Part shown: positions 9,860-19,312 of the stretch, one piece after another
Numbering within the stretch: the stretch's first letter is position 1
Layout of the letters: each line of letters begins with the position of its first letter
Assembly (NCBI GenBank): GCA_020342235.1
Contig: CP073217.1
Span: forward strand, 1,178,001-1,242,000
DNA: 64,000 nucleotides
Direction of reading: 5' to 3'
Source of the DNA: Saccharomycopsis phalli
Lineage: Eukaryota > Ascomycota > Saccharomycetes > Ascoideales > Saccharomycopsidaceae
The notes under the pieces: generated by a model
What the model was told of the DNA's origin: nothing
What the model saw: only the letters and a program-made list of their open reading frames with translations
Databases searched by the model: none
Translations under genes and position numbers: made by a program

Positions 9860-11677
9860 ATGAGTGGGCCGAGTGTGGATTTTCTCCTTCATTTGAACGA
9901 GTCTGAGTTCAAAATCCCGTTGGAGTTGTATAAAAAGAATCACAAGGAGATAAGTAAAATACATGACAAAGTTGTTGCTCTGGTAGACACCCAGGTTGCT
10001 AGTTACGAAGCGAGTCCCGATCCTGAGAAGAGATTGAAGGCATTGCGGAGTATTATCCTGAACTTGGAGACATTTGAAGAGAAATTGCAAGATAAAATAT
10101 GTTTTGAGGAGAATTATATTGGCCGCATAAATAAAAGATTTGACAAATATGTGCAATTGAATGAGATTAAGTCTGGCAATAAACAGTATGGGGTTACCAG
10201 TAATGAAAAGAACTTCCTTATTGATATGGCTAAGAAGGAGCAAAACATTCCTTCTGATTTAATTAGTAACCTAGACACAGATCCGTATTTAAATAGCTGG
10301 TTCAAGAATCAAATTAACCAGTTGATTGCTCAATATATTCTCAAGACATCAGACTTCAGTGACTTGCCGGCTGGTTTCTTTAAACGGCCTATTGACTTTC
10401 AAGACTTTACAAAAAATTCAGATACGATTAACGAATACATCATGGGTAATGCAGGATTATATTATTTGAGACATTTCGATAAAGGAGACATGATAGACTA
10501 TGAATTGATTATCCGTTGTAATTTGGTAGCACATGACATTCTATTGAACAGCTGCGGTAAAAACTTCTTGGGAACATGGATTAAAGAAAACGATAAATTT
10601 TTGAGAAAAATCCGATCACCTTTGAAGTTTGATTTATTATTGACGAACTTCATTGAGCAGATAAAAGCAAGCACACTTAAAGATGAGGAAAAAATTGACT
10701 TCTCTGACTTCAAGTTTAACCCAACTATGGAGAGCAACTACCTGAAAGCAATGATTTATATGAAGTCAGATATCTTATTATTGGAAGATACTTTCATGTA
10801 TATGGAGGAAATAAGGCTAGCCATTGGGTTAATAGTCATTCCAAACAAAATCGTTCTATTGTTCTTGAAATACGAACAGTTCCTCATTAAGCATTTCTAT
10901 TCTAAACATTTTACATTGACTAATTTGGACTCTTCTATATACAGTATTAGTCAGTATGAAGATTTTAAAATATTGGTTGATAAGGACTGTTTGAATCAAT
11001 TTTTGGAAGAAATTACCCCATCCAAGAAGGCTAGAATAATTTGTAAAAGATATTTATTCGACAAGAATTTGTTTCAATATTTCAAGTTACTCTCATTCAA
11101 GAGATTTAATTTGTTGAATAATGTGTTCCTTGATAACTTTGATAAATTATATGGCACGACAGCGAGCGGCCTTCTGTTCGACTATATGTTATCGTTAGGA
11201 CTTTCGGTACTAAAGAGTAGGAATTGCATTACTACAAAAGATTTAAAGAAGGCGAAAAACTCTGCTAATCTCGACTTGTTGGGTTCTGCTACTACAGAGA
11301 GTTATGAAGTTACTAATCGCGAGCGACTTACAGAAATTAAGTCGAGATACTGTACTATTTGTTCCTCGGCTCAGTTAATCAAACTAAGTAAGGAATTATT
11401 GTTCTCGCACCATTCGAAATCCAAATTAAACTATAAAACACCAATTATATTGCCTAACGATAATATTTATGATCAGCAAGACTTGTTCAAATTCAACGAG
11501 GCCTTACTCATAAAATTTGATAGTGCATCACCAGATCGTCCCCATGAAGATTATAATGCGTTTTATTGTCTTTATAAAAGCCGCGTCAAAAGCGATCCCT
11601 TTACCAGCATTGTCGACCCTATAACTGGGGATATATTCGACAAGAATCAATGCGACTCTAAGGTCTTCCCCACATGA
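9860..11677 (+). CDS. FYV10: GID E3 ligase RING-like subunit Fyv10 (Gid9/MAEA)
   Basis: A 605-residue protein of the MAEA/Fyv10 family, which pairs with Rmd5 (Gid2) as the catalytic RING heterodimer of the GID ligase. The frame is open upstream to 9701, but the ATG at 9860 gives MSGPSVDFLLHLNESEF, which aligns with the S. cerevisiae N-terminus (EPDVDFHLKLNQQLF). The C-terminus has the RING-Gid signature: CTICSS, a FSHHSKSKL block, ILPNDNIYDQQDL, and a terminal KVFPT matching KMYPT of yeast Fyv10. LisH/CTLH-like helices lie between. The length is somewhat above S. cerevisiae (516). It converges on the next gene with only two bases between stop codons. Confidence 0.9.
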   Translation: MSGPSVDFLLHLNESEFKIPLELYKKNHKEISKIHDKVVALVDTQVASYEASPDPEKRLKALRSIILNLETFEEKLQDKICFEENYIGRINKRFDKYVQLNEIKSGNKQYGVTSNEKNFLIDMAKKEQNIPSDLISNLDTDPYLNSWFKNQINQLIAQYILKTSDFSDLPAGFFKRPIDFQDFTKNSDTINEYIMGNAGLYYLRHFDKGDMIDYELIIRCNLVAHDILLNSCGKNFLGTWIKENDKFLRKIRSPLKFDLLLTNFIEQIKASTLKDEEKIDFSDFKFNPTMESNYLKAMIYMKSDILLLEDTFMYMEEIRLAIGLIVIPNKIVLLFLKYEQFLIKHFYSKHFTLTNLDSSIYSISQYEDFKILVDKDCLNQFLEEITPSKKARIICKRYLFDKNLFQYFKLLSFKRFNLLNNVFLDNFDKLYGTTASGLLFDYMLSLGLSVLKSRNCITTKDLKKAKNSANLDLLGSATTESYEVTNRERLTEIKSRYCTICSSAQLIKLSKELLFSHHSKSKLNYKTPIILPNDNIYDQQDLFKFNEALLIKFDSASPDRPHEDYNAFYCLYKSRVKSDPFTSIVDPITGDIFDKNQCDSKVFPT

Positions 11678-11679
11678 GT

Positions 11680-13026
11680 CTATAACTCATGATTCTGAAG
11701 TTGTTCTTTGAATCTATACGACTTTTTACGGTTTTTTCTGGTGTTTTGTTTGGTGACTTGCTCATTATTTTTGCTAATGTTTGTGGTAGGAACCTCGGTT
11801 GCTTCCTTTTCAATAATATTATTTGAAACGATATCGCTGTATGAGGTTTCAGTCTCTTCCTCTTCTTGATCATTTAATTGTTCTTCTGTAATCTGGCCAC
11901 TTTTCACTTGGTTCTCTCGGACTTGTTTTTGCATTTTCTGGTAATCTTCGCCAAATACTTCCTTGTATAAACTATTAATATCTTGCTTTTCAGGCAATTC
12001 TTTTACTTCGATAGTTTCTGCAAATTTGACAGACTTGGACTCGTTTTTAGAAGATGTTTTAAGACTTGATTTTGTCTCAATAGGTCCTGTAATCGGTTCA
12101 GACGTGTTGTCTGAGTATCTCGCCAATATTGGTTGACTCACCTCATACAGCAATTGACCCCTTACTTGGTTTAAAATTTCTTCAGATATTATGGGCATCT
12201 GTAATTCTTCATCATACTCAAGGGTTTCAGTGTCGTCTAGATCCAACTGGTCCATGTCTATTCCTTCTATTGGGTTTATGATTTCATTTTCATCTGTTAC
12301 TTGCCCTCCATCATTAGTGAGCAGTAGCCATGGGAAAACCTTTTTGTACAATTCTTCCTCCTCATAATTTGCCACAAGATCTTCTTCTCCTTCGATATTA
12401 CCCTCGTGAGTCTCTGAGATTTGAAGTTCTAGTATATCGTCCATTTCAATATCGGGAACATTATAATCAGACTCTTGAGTGAAAGAAATCGGTATTGATG
12501 ATTGAGCCTCACCTTGAGAAGTGTTTTGTCTGTTTGGTAAATTTTCTATCGACTTTTCTTTATTAACGTCTGTGATGCTTTTATGTGATGCATTATTACT
12601 CGTCAACTCAGCTTTGCCGCTGCTGTTTCTGCTTTTCAAACTTCGGCCCACTCTATTTCTTGGTATAAATAGAGATGAAGTATTCATATTCTTTAACTTG
12701 TTAATTGTCTTGCTGGTGACTGCCTCGCCTTCTTCCTTCTTCGCCTTTATCCCGATTATATTCGTGTCTTCTTCTTTCGTAATAGTGTTTACAGAAGACT
12801 CACTCTTTTCACCTTTGCTTTTATCCTTCAAATCAACTCCCATATCTTCATATAACTCATCCCATTGACTATCAGCGTCTTCTGTGTAATTCTCATTCAA
12901 TCCAGCTCCTTCCACATAGCTCTGTGGCTGGTCGGCAGTTGAGTCAATATTTTCCAACTTATAATCAACTACGTTCCCTTCATTATCCAATTCTTCGACA
13001 ATATTGATGATCCCATCGGAAGTCAT
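11680..13026 (-). CDS. URI/Bud27-like protein lacking the prefoldin domain
   Basis: An acidic, largely disordered protein (448 residues from the ATG at 13026; an upstream in-frame ATG at 13059 adds 11). The start, IINIVEELDNEGNVVDYKL, and the C-terminus (SVKFAETIEVKELPEK, DIVSNNIIEKE, a basic tail ending in SYRFKEQLQ) resemble the middle and DUF3835 C-terminal parts of Bud27/URI, an unconventional prefoldin in RNA polymerase assembly and TOR signalling. The prefoldin half is missing and cannot be spliced on, because DSC3 starts 95 bp away on the other strand. It may be a shortened Bud27 or a distinct DUF3835 protein. Confidence 0.45.
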   Translation of the reverse strand: MTSDGIINIVEELDNEGNVVDYKLENIDSTADQPQSYVEGAGLNENYTEDADSQWDELYEDMGVDLKDKSKGEKSESSVNTITKEEDTNIIGIKAKKEEGEAVTSKTINKLKNMNTSSLFIPRNRVGRSLKSRNSSGKAELTSNNASHKSITDVNKEKSIENLPNRQNTSQGEAQSSIPISFTQESDYNVPDIEMDDILELQISETHEGNIEGEEDLVANYEEEELYKKVFPWLLLTNDGGQVTDENEIINPIEGIDMDQLDLDDTETLEYDEELQMPIISEEILNQVRGQLLYEVSQPILARYSDNTSEPITGPIETKSSLKTSSKNESKSVKFAETIEVKELPEKQDINSLYKEVFGEDYQKMQKQVRENQVKSGQITEEQLNDQEEEETETSYSDIVSNNIIEKEATEVPTTNISKNNEQVTKQNTRKNRKKSYRFKEQLQNHEL

Positions 13027-13121
13027 GTTGAATAATATATTTGGGCTTGTAAAATTCAATCTTCGTGCATGATCAGGGCTCGTATCTATACTAAAGCATC
13101 CTGCAATTCAATCATCGCAAG

Positions 13122-14078
13122 ATGGAGGTGGCAACAGAATTACATATAAGGTTTTCTGATGGTGCTTTAAAGGATCTAATAGTTCCAGTGGATGATTTAG
13201 GTGCAATAAATAACAGCTATTTGCGGCGGTTAATCCGAACTAAAGACCCAGTGCTATATGGCAAGACACACAATAGACGACTAAAGTTTATCTATAATGG
13301 ACAGCGGTTACAAGATTCGTTTAACTTTGAGGAGTCGTTGAAGAAGTTCTATAAATTGTTAGAGTCACAGGATTATGATGATGATGATGATGATGATGAG
13401 CAAGATAATGATGATGCAGACGATGATGGTAGAAATGAAGAAAGCAAAGCATTGTTGAAGTCCAAGGGCAAAGAGAAATTAGCTGCTGATGACGAGATAA
13501 AGCAAAAGAAAACCAAGACGCATAAAATTTACATTCACTGTATGATTGGAGATGTATTATCTGCGGATGAACTAGCTCAGGAGGACCGATTAGACAATAC
13601 CATCCAGGAACCAAACATCAGCGCTGCACCTATTGGATTTGATAGACTATTAAGCGCAGGGTTTTCTCAGGATGAGGTTTCAGAGTTACGACGGGAATTT
13701 CAGAACATCCATGGGTCTGCAGTTAATCAGAGAAATGCTGCGGATTTGGATGACGAGTTCGATACTGATGAAGATCCTGAGAATGAGGATGAGGAAGATA
13801 ATCAAGATATTAGACATTTAGAAGAAAGATGGATAGAAGGAAATGCCAACGAGCCGCTAATTACTAGAAGTGGGCATTGGAGATTTGGGCTAAGTGCACA
13901 AGGAGATACAGGAAGTCAGGACTTGTTAGTTGGTCTAATGATTGGCTCGCTCTTTGGAGTTTTAGCCCTGTTTTTGTTGAAGGGTGAGTTTAAATTCTTG
14001 AATAAAACTACGCGGATCAGTATTGTTGCTGGGATATTCATCAACTTCAGCTTTGCTATAATAAGACAATGGGGATAA
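13122..14078 (+). CDS. DSC3: DSC E3 ubiquitin ligase complex subunit 3
   Basis: A 318-residue protein of the Dsc3 family (DUF2407), part of the Golgi/endosomal DSC ligase that cleaves SREBP in some fungi and clears orphan membrane proteins in yeasts. The N-terminus is ubiquitin-like (LHIRFSDGALKDL, RRLKFIYNGQRLQ). A run of acidic residues follows (about 85-105, coded by GAT repeats). The DUF2407 C-terminal signature is IGFDRLLSAGFSQDEVSELRREF (about residues 167-190), followed by two hydrophobic segments at the end (LVGLMIGSLFGVLALFLL and ISIVAGIFINFSFAII). Its start is 95 bp from that of the Bud27-like gene, so they share a promoter. Confidence 0.88.
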   Translation: MEVATELHIRFSDGALKDLIVPVDDLGAINNSYLRRLIRTKDPVLYGKTHNRRLKFIYNGQRLQDSFNFEESLKKFYKLLESQDYDDDDDDDEQDNDDADDDGRNEESKALLKSKGKEKLAADDEIKQKKTKTHKIYIHCMIGDVLSADELAQEDRLDNTIQEPNISAAPIGFDRLLSAGFSQDEVSELRREFQNIHGSAVNQRNAADLDDEFDTDEDPENEDEEDNQDIRHLEERWIEGNANEPLITRSGHWRFGLSAQGDTGSQDLLVGLMIGSLFGVLALFLLKGEFKFLNKTTRISIVAGIFINFSFAIIRQWG

Positions 14079-14138
14079 ATGGATTTATTAGTATTATATA
14101 TAGCATATAAGTAAAATTAGTCTTTGATTAAAATGGGT

Positions 14139-15875
14139 TTAAACTTCCGTAGCAGCTTTCTTTTCAGCCTCTACCTTCTTCTTGGTAACAACGTTTTCGT
14201 CCTTTGGTAATCTTTTATTGGTGGCAAACAAACTGATAATAAAAGAAAATATAGCCTGAGCCAAGCCAAAGTAGAAGACGTTCTTTAGAGCAATCATGAA
14301 CGCATTATGCACCAAGTTCTGGGCATCTGGAGGAAGCGTGTTGATAATGTCTGGCGTTTGAATTAATACTATTGGATTATAATTGGATAATGAATTGTAA
14401 AGCCCTGGATTTGAGTCTTTAACGTTTAGGATCAACTTAGTGATTTCTCGTCGGCCAGTTTCTTGGAATATTAACTGAGCAATAGTAACTGCAATAGCAG
14501 GTCCGAGGTTTCGAAGGAAGTTGAAAAACACGGTAGTTTGGATGAGTGCTCCTTCAACATTTCTTGGGGCTTCCAATTGAGCTGATAACAACGTAGGCTG
14601 AAAGGAGAATCCTACTGATATACCGGCTGGGATCAAGAGTCCGATTCTGTTCTTTGCAGGTGAGTCTCCCTTTAAAAGCAAAATCAAGCCAGTTCCAACA
14701 CATCCTGCAATGGTAGAAAATAGCAATGTGTGTTTAATCAAGCCCGACTTGCGAATAAAAACGCCCGAAACCACTGCAGAAAGGGCTGTAGAAATTATAA
14801 AAGGTAACAAGTCGATACCAGACTTCCAAGCAGAGGCCTTGAACATTACTTGGAAGTAAATGGTCAAGTAGGTTGTCATGGTGAAAAACCAGCCAAATAT
14901 AAAACTCATGGTCAAGGCTGCCCATATTACCTTCAAATTCACAATTTCTCTTTGGATGATTGGATACTTTGAAAACTGGAAATTCCATACAAGGAAAGCT
15001 ATAACAAGCAAGATTCCAAGTACAAAGCACAAAATGACTGCTGCTGACCGCCATGGGAATTGGACACCACCAAAAGTGAGACCAAGCAAAATAAGAGTCA
15101 GTCCCGCAGCCACAAGGAACGTACCAAGATAGTCAATAATCTTCAACTTCTGAAAAACATTACCCGATGGCTTTGGCGGATTGAAAAAGAAGAACAACAC
15201 GGCAAGCGCAATTCCTCCACATGGTAAATTAATATAGAAGCACCATCGCCAGGTGACATGTGTAGTGAATGCACCGCCAATAAGAGGACCAAGAACAGAA
15301 GCAATAGAGAACGTGAGTCCAATCAAGGTGAATGCCAAGGGTCTGTAATGTACAGGCACAGCTTCAGACATGATCACCATGATCATGGACTGAATGCAAC
15401 CACCGCCAATTCCTTGGATTACTCTTCCACCAATGAGCATGTCCATAGACAGAGACAAGGCAGCAATAAGAGACCCGATTTCAAACACAATCACACCAAT
15501 CAGCAAGGTTAGCTTTCGTCCAATTGCAATTGAGAGTCTTCCATATGACGGTGTAAGCACGGCCATTGGAAGCATGAACCCCACATTTAGCCAACCGATT
15601 TTCGCAAATGCGTGAAACTTGTTTCCCACTGTCGATAATAATGTGATCACAATGGTGGTATCCAAAGCTACAAGAAACATGCACATCACCAAGGAGCCCA
15701 AAGTGAGGGCGAGGTTGACACCAGTGATTTGCTGATCCAAAGCTTTGGTCCCATCACCAGCATTGGCGTCCAAATATTTTTCCTCTTCATCATCTGCCAG
15801 AGGCTTTACCTTATTGTCTTCCTCGAGACTGGAGCCAATAGCATGTGAATCAACCGATTCAATTTTCAAAGACAT
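14139..15875 (-). CDS. MFS multidrug antiporter, DHA2 (14-TM) family
   Basis: A 578-residue transporter of the drug:H+ antiporter-2 family at the plasma or vacuolar membrane. The charged ~55-residue N-terminus is followed by about 14 membrane spans. Family signatures are the first-span LDTTIV, motif A-like [20 protein letters not shown], and the antiporter motif C region [19 protein letters not shown] with [10 protein letters not shown]. It resembles the AZR1/SGE1/VBA group. The C-terminus is rich in Lys/Glu. Substrate unknown. It has a long upstream region (more than 1.2 kb before COX18) that contains a decayed LTR, so its control may be complex. Confidence 0.9.
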   Translation of the reverse strand: MSLKIESVDSHAIGSSLEEDNKVKPLADDEEEKYLDANAGDGTKALDQQITGVNLALTLGSLVMCMFLVALDTTIVITLLSTVGNKFHAFAKIGWLNVGFMLPMAVLTPSYGRLSIAIGRKLTLLIGVIVFEIGSLIAALSLSMDMLIGGRVIQGIGGGCIQSMIMVIMSEAVPVHYRPLAFTLIGLTFSIASVLGPLIGGAFTTHVTWRWCFYINLPCGGIALAVLFFFFNPPKPSGNVFQKLKIIDYLGTFLVAAGLTLILLGLTFGGVQFPWRSAAVILCFVLGILLVIAFLVWNFQFSKYPIIQREIVNLKVIWAALTMSFIFGWFFTMTTYLTIYFQVMFKASAWKSGIDLLPFIISTALSAVVSGVFIRKSGLIKHTLLFSTIAGCVGTGLILLLKGDSPAKNRIGLLIPAGISVGFSFQPTLLSAQLEAPRNVEGALIQTTVFFNFLRNLGPAIAVTIAQLIFQETGRREITKLILNVKDSNPGLYNSLSNYNPIVLIQTPDIINTLPPDAQNLVHNAFMIALKNVFYFGLAQAIFSFIISLFATNKRLPKDENVVTKKKVEAEKKAATEV

Positions 15876-17168
15876 TTTCTGTTACGTCGAATCCTTCATG
15901 GCAAGCCAGATATTTATAGTCAAGATCGCGGATGTTTCGATTTGTCGGGAATATGCAGTTAAACCCGAAAAAAGCTAAACAGTGCGGCCTTAACATGAAA
16001 GTCACCGGAAGGGGTTGGATATTAGTATATTTTGACGTAGGCGGGGTGTTGTATATCTGCAGGTGCTGCATTTGTATTACTAAAATAGCTTATTTCCGGT
16101 CGGGTTTAACATTGTCGGAGAAGAAATCATGTGAAATAGCAATGTCATGTGGGTGCGTCACGGATACAATTACATATCCGCACTGTACTATTGATTCCGT
16201 ATTCACCAGTAGTTATCAATTGAGCGTCGAGACGAGTCTTTTATTGAGTAGATTTGTCGTCAAATTGGAATAGGATGATGTAACTACAAAATGTAACTGA
16301 GTTCTCATTGAGTATTGGTTCAGATTGCAAGACTACATTGAAAATAATACACGCTGTAGGTAAACATTTTTCTGACTAATTGCCTGGTGCTTCTGCCTGC
16401 GATTGCCAAAGCATATATTTTGGGCGATTTGATATTAGTGCTGATCTTTATGAAGAACAGTTGATTTTTGGTCCATTGGATGGAATTGCAAATGCGCCAA
16501 TAATGCGATGTTAATACATATTGATTTCTGATTGATTAAATGTATTTGGCCAAGTAACGGCTCTTGGCATTTTTATGTGATATCGTACGGCTATTGTTGA
16601 CGGGTCATTACCGAAATCGGCACATTGGATCCAGAACACGCAAGTTAGAGCTAGGATTACATTTCTGGCAAGTTTAAGTTGTGGCATGGCAATGCGATTA
16701 TCGGGTCATGTACATGGTCTGCATTCTGGTATTTCTCTACAATATATTTCAAGCTTGATGTAATAAAAAAGGGTACTACTTTCTTCCTGGAGCTATGCAA
16801 AGTCGTTAGTTTTATACGTGGTCCTTGGCTACTCACGGTTTCTATATACTTCCCGTAATTGTACTAGTCTTTTATCATTGTTCTCATCTTTTGGCAATTG
16901 TGCTTTATTTTTTAGTGCAGCTACCATCTTTGAAGATAAGAAGTAAGATCTATTGGAATTGGCTCTTTGGCAGAATGTTACTTCATTTTCAAGTATAAAT
17001 AGTCAAGTGAATATATTTTAGCCAATTTACCAGCACGTATTGGTATATTTGATAAGATTCCGTTACCAGGTAGCATTTCCGTGGTATCTGGTAGTCACTG
17101 AGGAATATTTGCAAATTAGGTTTACCGGGCTTATTTCAAAGATACGAGAATCCAGTGCATATTAACAA
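15876..17168. other. Intergenic region upstream of the DHA2 gene
   Basis: No gene that I support. An open frame on the plus strand from 15932 (113 codons) lies over the transporter promoter and resembles nothing. The right part holds LTR relic A (16759-17052). The rest is presumably the transporter promoter and the 3' region of COX18. Confidence 0.6.
16759..17052 (+). mobile_element. Degenerate solo LTR, copy A
   Basis: Related to the LTRs at 26241-26598 and 40769-41072. It begins TGTAATAAAAAAGGG (the 26-kb copy begins TGTAATAAAAGAGGGG) and shares the internal TATA segment TTTTCAAGTATAAATAGTC and the following AAGTGAATATATTT, then TTTACCAGCACGTAT. The right end is poorly preserved and no target-site duplication is visible. 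It is an LTR-retrotransposon relic, older than the 26-kb copy. No internal coding region remains nearby. Confidence 0.7.
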
Positions 17169-18239
17169 TTACTTTTCGAGTGAAAGAAGACTATTTACAT
17201 CATTCTCAGAGGCCTTGCCGCTTGGGATTTCTGGCAGCTTGGAATCTATATATGGCACTGCACCTTCTGCCTTGACGGTATCCTTTTTCAAGTAGATGTT
17301 GTTGTCATTGTAGAAGTCATCACCAAGAGGCATGAAATATTGGAACGCGACATTTTGGACCAATGAGTACAAGTTGGAGCTTATCCAGTACAATGCCAAG
17401 ATAGAAGGGGCCTGTGAGCTGATTCCCATGAGGAATACCACTGAGAGTCTGGAGATGTTCAAGATCGAGTCGAAGATTGTCAATCTGTTTGAGAAGTTAT
17501 CCTTTACAAACTGGCTGTTGATGGCGACTGGATTATACTTGGACAAGAACTCTACGTTTGTTAAGGATATCACGCCAAGGATGATTGGCAAAGCACCGTA
17601 GGGGTCGGCCTGGCTCAAGTCCTGAAACCACAAGCCACCCTCTGAAAGCAACGATGGTTCCAATTTGTCGGGGGTGCTGCTGATGAGAAAGCTATCCCAG
17701 CCCAGCAAGCTGCGAATTGTCAAGGACAAGGTTACCCATAGCGGGATCTGGACCACGGGCAAGGCCATGTTTTTCCATATCTGGCAGTTATTTTCTTTGT
17801 AGAGTTTCCGCTGGCGGTTGCGCTTCTCTTTTGCCGAGATCAACACTGCCTGTTCGTAGGAAAGCTTTGCCATGGGGTTGGTGCTGGAGATTTTATTTTT
17901 CACGGTGGACATTTGCTGTTTCATGAGATTGAACTTGAGAATGGGGTACATGGCGTTGACAATGGGACGCAACAGGTGCTGTTTCAACACACGCCTGCGG
18001 TTTGCAATGGCAAATGGAAGCGTCACTGCTGATCGGAGGGCGATGGTGGTGATCGGGACCAAGGCCCACCAAGGAAGTGCAGTTGCCGAGTGCAAGTCGA
18101 TAAACGACGATGCACAGCTGTGGATCACCGAGGTCAAGTCGGACAAGTGACGTTTCCCCGTCTGGAGAGGCGGTCTGCCATAGGTCTGGGTCGGTAGCCT
18201 TGCTGCACGGGAGTATAACTGTAGTCTACTGGTGAGCAT
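17169..18239 (-). CDS. COX18: Mitochondrial inner-membrane insertase Cox18 (Oxa1 family)
   Basis: An Oxa1/YidC-family protein that exports the Cox2 C-terminal tail across the inner mitochondrial membrane during cytochrome oxidase assembly. The open frame extends to 18386, but the first 49 codons are low-complexity repeats (RPLHRRPLQRR). The Met at 18239 gives a typical Arg/Ser/Thr-rich presequence (MLTSRLQLYSRAARL) and a 356-residue protein. Conserved parts include ALPWWALVPITTIALRSAV, RRRVLKQHLLRP and IWKNMALPVVQIPLWVTLSL, followed by further spans. I prefer COX18 to OXA1 from the loop RNRQRKLYKENNCQIWKN. It is divergent from SPT4 (145 bp between starts). Confidence 0.78.
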   Translation of the reverse strand: MLTSRLQLYSRAARLPTQTYGRPPLQTGKRHLSDLTSVIHSCASSFIDLHSATALPWWALVPITTIALRSAVTLPFAIANRRRVLKQHLLRPIVNAMYPILKFNLMKQQMSTVKNKISSTNPMAKLSYEQAVLISAKEKRNRQRKLYKENNCQIWKNMALPVVQIPLWVTLSLTIRSLLGWDSFLISSTPDKLEPSLLSEGGLWFQDLSQADPYGALPIILGVISLTNVEFLSKYNPVAINSQFVKDNFSNRLTIFDSILNISRLSVVFLMGISSQAPSILALYWISSNLYSLVQNVAFQYFMPLGDDFYNDNNIYLKKDTVKAEGAVPYIDSKLPEIPSGKASENDVNSLLSLEK

Positions 18240-18256
18240 GGAAGGGGTCGATGGGC

Positions 18257-18301
18257 GGTGTAAGGGACGGCGTTGTAAGGGACGGCGGTGTAAGGGACGG
18301 G
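18257..18301. repeat. 15-bp tandem repeat in the COX18/SPT4 promoter
   Basis: Three near-identical 15-bp units (GGTGTAAGGGACGGC) plus a partial fourth, in the 145 bp between the COX18 and SPT4 start codons. It is GC-rich. It could hold repeated factor sites or be a simple minisatellite. Confidence 0.8.
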
Positions 18302-18384
18302 CGTTGTAGTTGGGGGACGCTTGTGTTGGGCCACGGGCTGCGAACCAGAGGTGAAAATTGGCATGCAAAGTGCAACCCGGGAAC

Positions 18385-18756
18385 ATGTCTTATAAACAGG
18401 AGAGAGCGTGTATGTTGTGTGGGATAATACAGACCCAGCAGGTGAGTGGATTTGGTGTGCCTGTGGCGGGCTAACAGTAGACTTTTTTGCGCGAGGGGTG
18501 TCCCAACTGCGAGGAGGTGTTGAATTTCCAGGACGACGTCGCCAACGTGGTGGAGTGCACGTCGCCGTCGTTTGAGGGCATGGTTGCTCTTGGGCAGCCG
18601 GACGAGAGCTGGGTGGCCAAGTGGTTGCGGATTGAGAACTTCCGGCCTGGATTATACGCGGTTAAGGTGAGCGGGAAGTTGCCTGCAGATGTGGTGAAGG
18701 ATTTGGAGGCCAAGGACATACAGTATCGGCCGCGAGACGGGAGTGCGACTGACTGA
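18385..18756 (+). CDS. SPT4: Transcription elongation factor Spt4, with a 39-nt intron
   Basis: Spt4 is the zinc-finger partner of Spt5 (DSIF) in RNA polymerase II elongation. Exon 1 is 18385-18441, intron 18442-18480 (GTGAGT...CTAACAGTAG), exon 2 18481-18756; 110 residues. Exon 1 codes [19 protein letters not shown], which supplies the first CxxC of the zinc finger; exon 2 supplies the second (GCPNC) and the conserved [16 protein letters not shown] and SWVAKWLRI. The intron has an in-frame TAA within its branch site, so splicing is required. S. cerevisiae Spt4 is 102 residues and starts [10 protein letters not shown]. The 39-nt intron is very short for a yeast. Confidence 0.9.
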
Positions 18757-18781
18757 GGTATATATTGCACGAATTGAAATT

Positions 18782-19312
18782 GGCTATTGTAGTTGCTGCA
18801 CGAATGGATATTGGCTGTTGTAGATGCTGCACGAATGTATATTGGCTATTATAGTTCTGCTTGGACAAATGTATATTATTGGCTATTGTAGTTCTGTTTG
18901 GACAAATGTATATTGGCTATTGTAGTTCTGCTTGGACAAATGTATATTGGCTATTGTAGTTCTGCTTGGACAAATGTATATTGGCTATTGTAGTTCTGCT
19001 TGGACAAATATACATTACCTATTGTAGTTCTGCTTGGACAAATGTATATTGGCTATTGTAGTTCTGCTTGGACAAATATACATTACCTATTGTAGTTCTG
19101 CTTGGACAAATATACATTACCTATTGTAGTTCTGCTTGGACAAATATACATTACCTATTGTAGTTCTGCTTGGACAAATATACATTACCTATTGTAGTTC
19201 TGCTTGGACAAATCCATATCGGCTACTGTAGCTTCTGCTTGGACAAATCCATATCGGCTACTGTAGCTTCTGCTTGGACAAATCCATATCGGCTACTGTA
19301 GCTTCTGCTTGT
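18782..19312. repeat. 34-35-bp minisatellite, about 15.5 units
   Basis: Tandem array between the 3' ends of SPT4 and the MTFP1-like gene. The core unit is ggctattgtagttctgcttgg plus acaaatgtatatt. Units fall into ordered blocks: two divergent first units; several with GTATATTGG ends (to about 18982); alternating GTATATTGG and ATACATTACC units; a run of ATACATTACC units (19085-19186); then 35-bp units with CCATATCGG (19187-19312). The right edge runs into the MTFP1-like coding sequence and contains its stop codon. There are no spacers, so it is not CRISPR-like. Confidence 0.95.

Noticed and set aside
13321-13614. His-rich open frame on the minus strand
   Set aside because: Antisense of the Asp-coding GAT repeats in DSC3.
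15932-16273. 113-codon open frame upstream of the DHA2 gene
   Set aside because: Opposite the transporter's promoter, Cys/Ile-rich without motif; probably chance.
18782-19312. Possible CRISPR-like array
   Set aside because: Direct head-to-tail 34-35-bp units with no unique spacers, in a nuclear yeast genome; a minisatellite.
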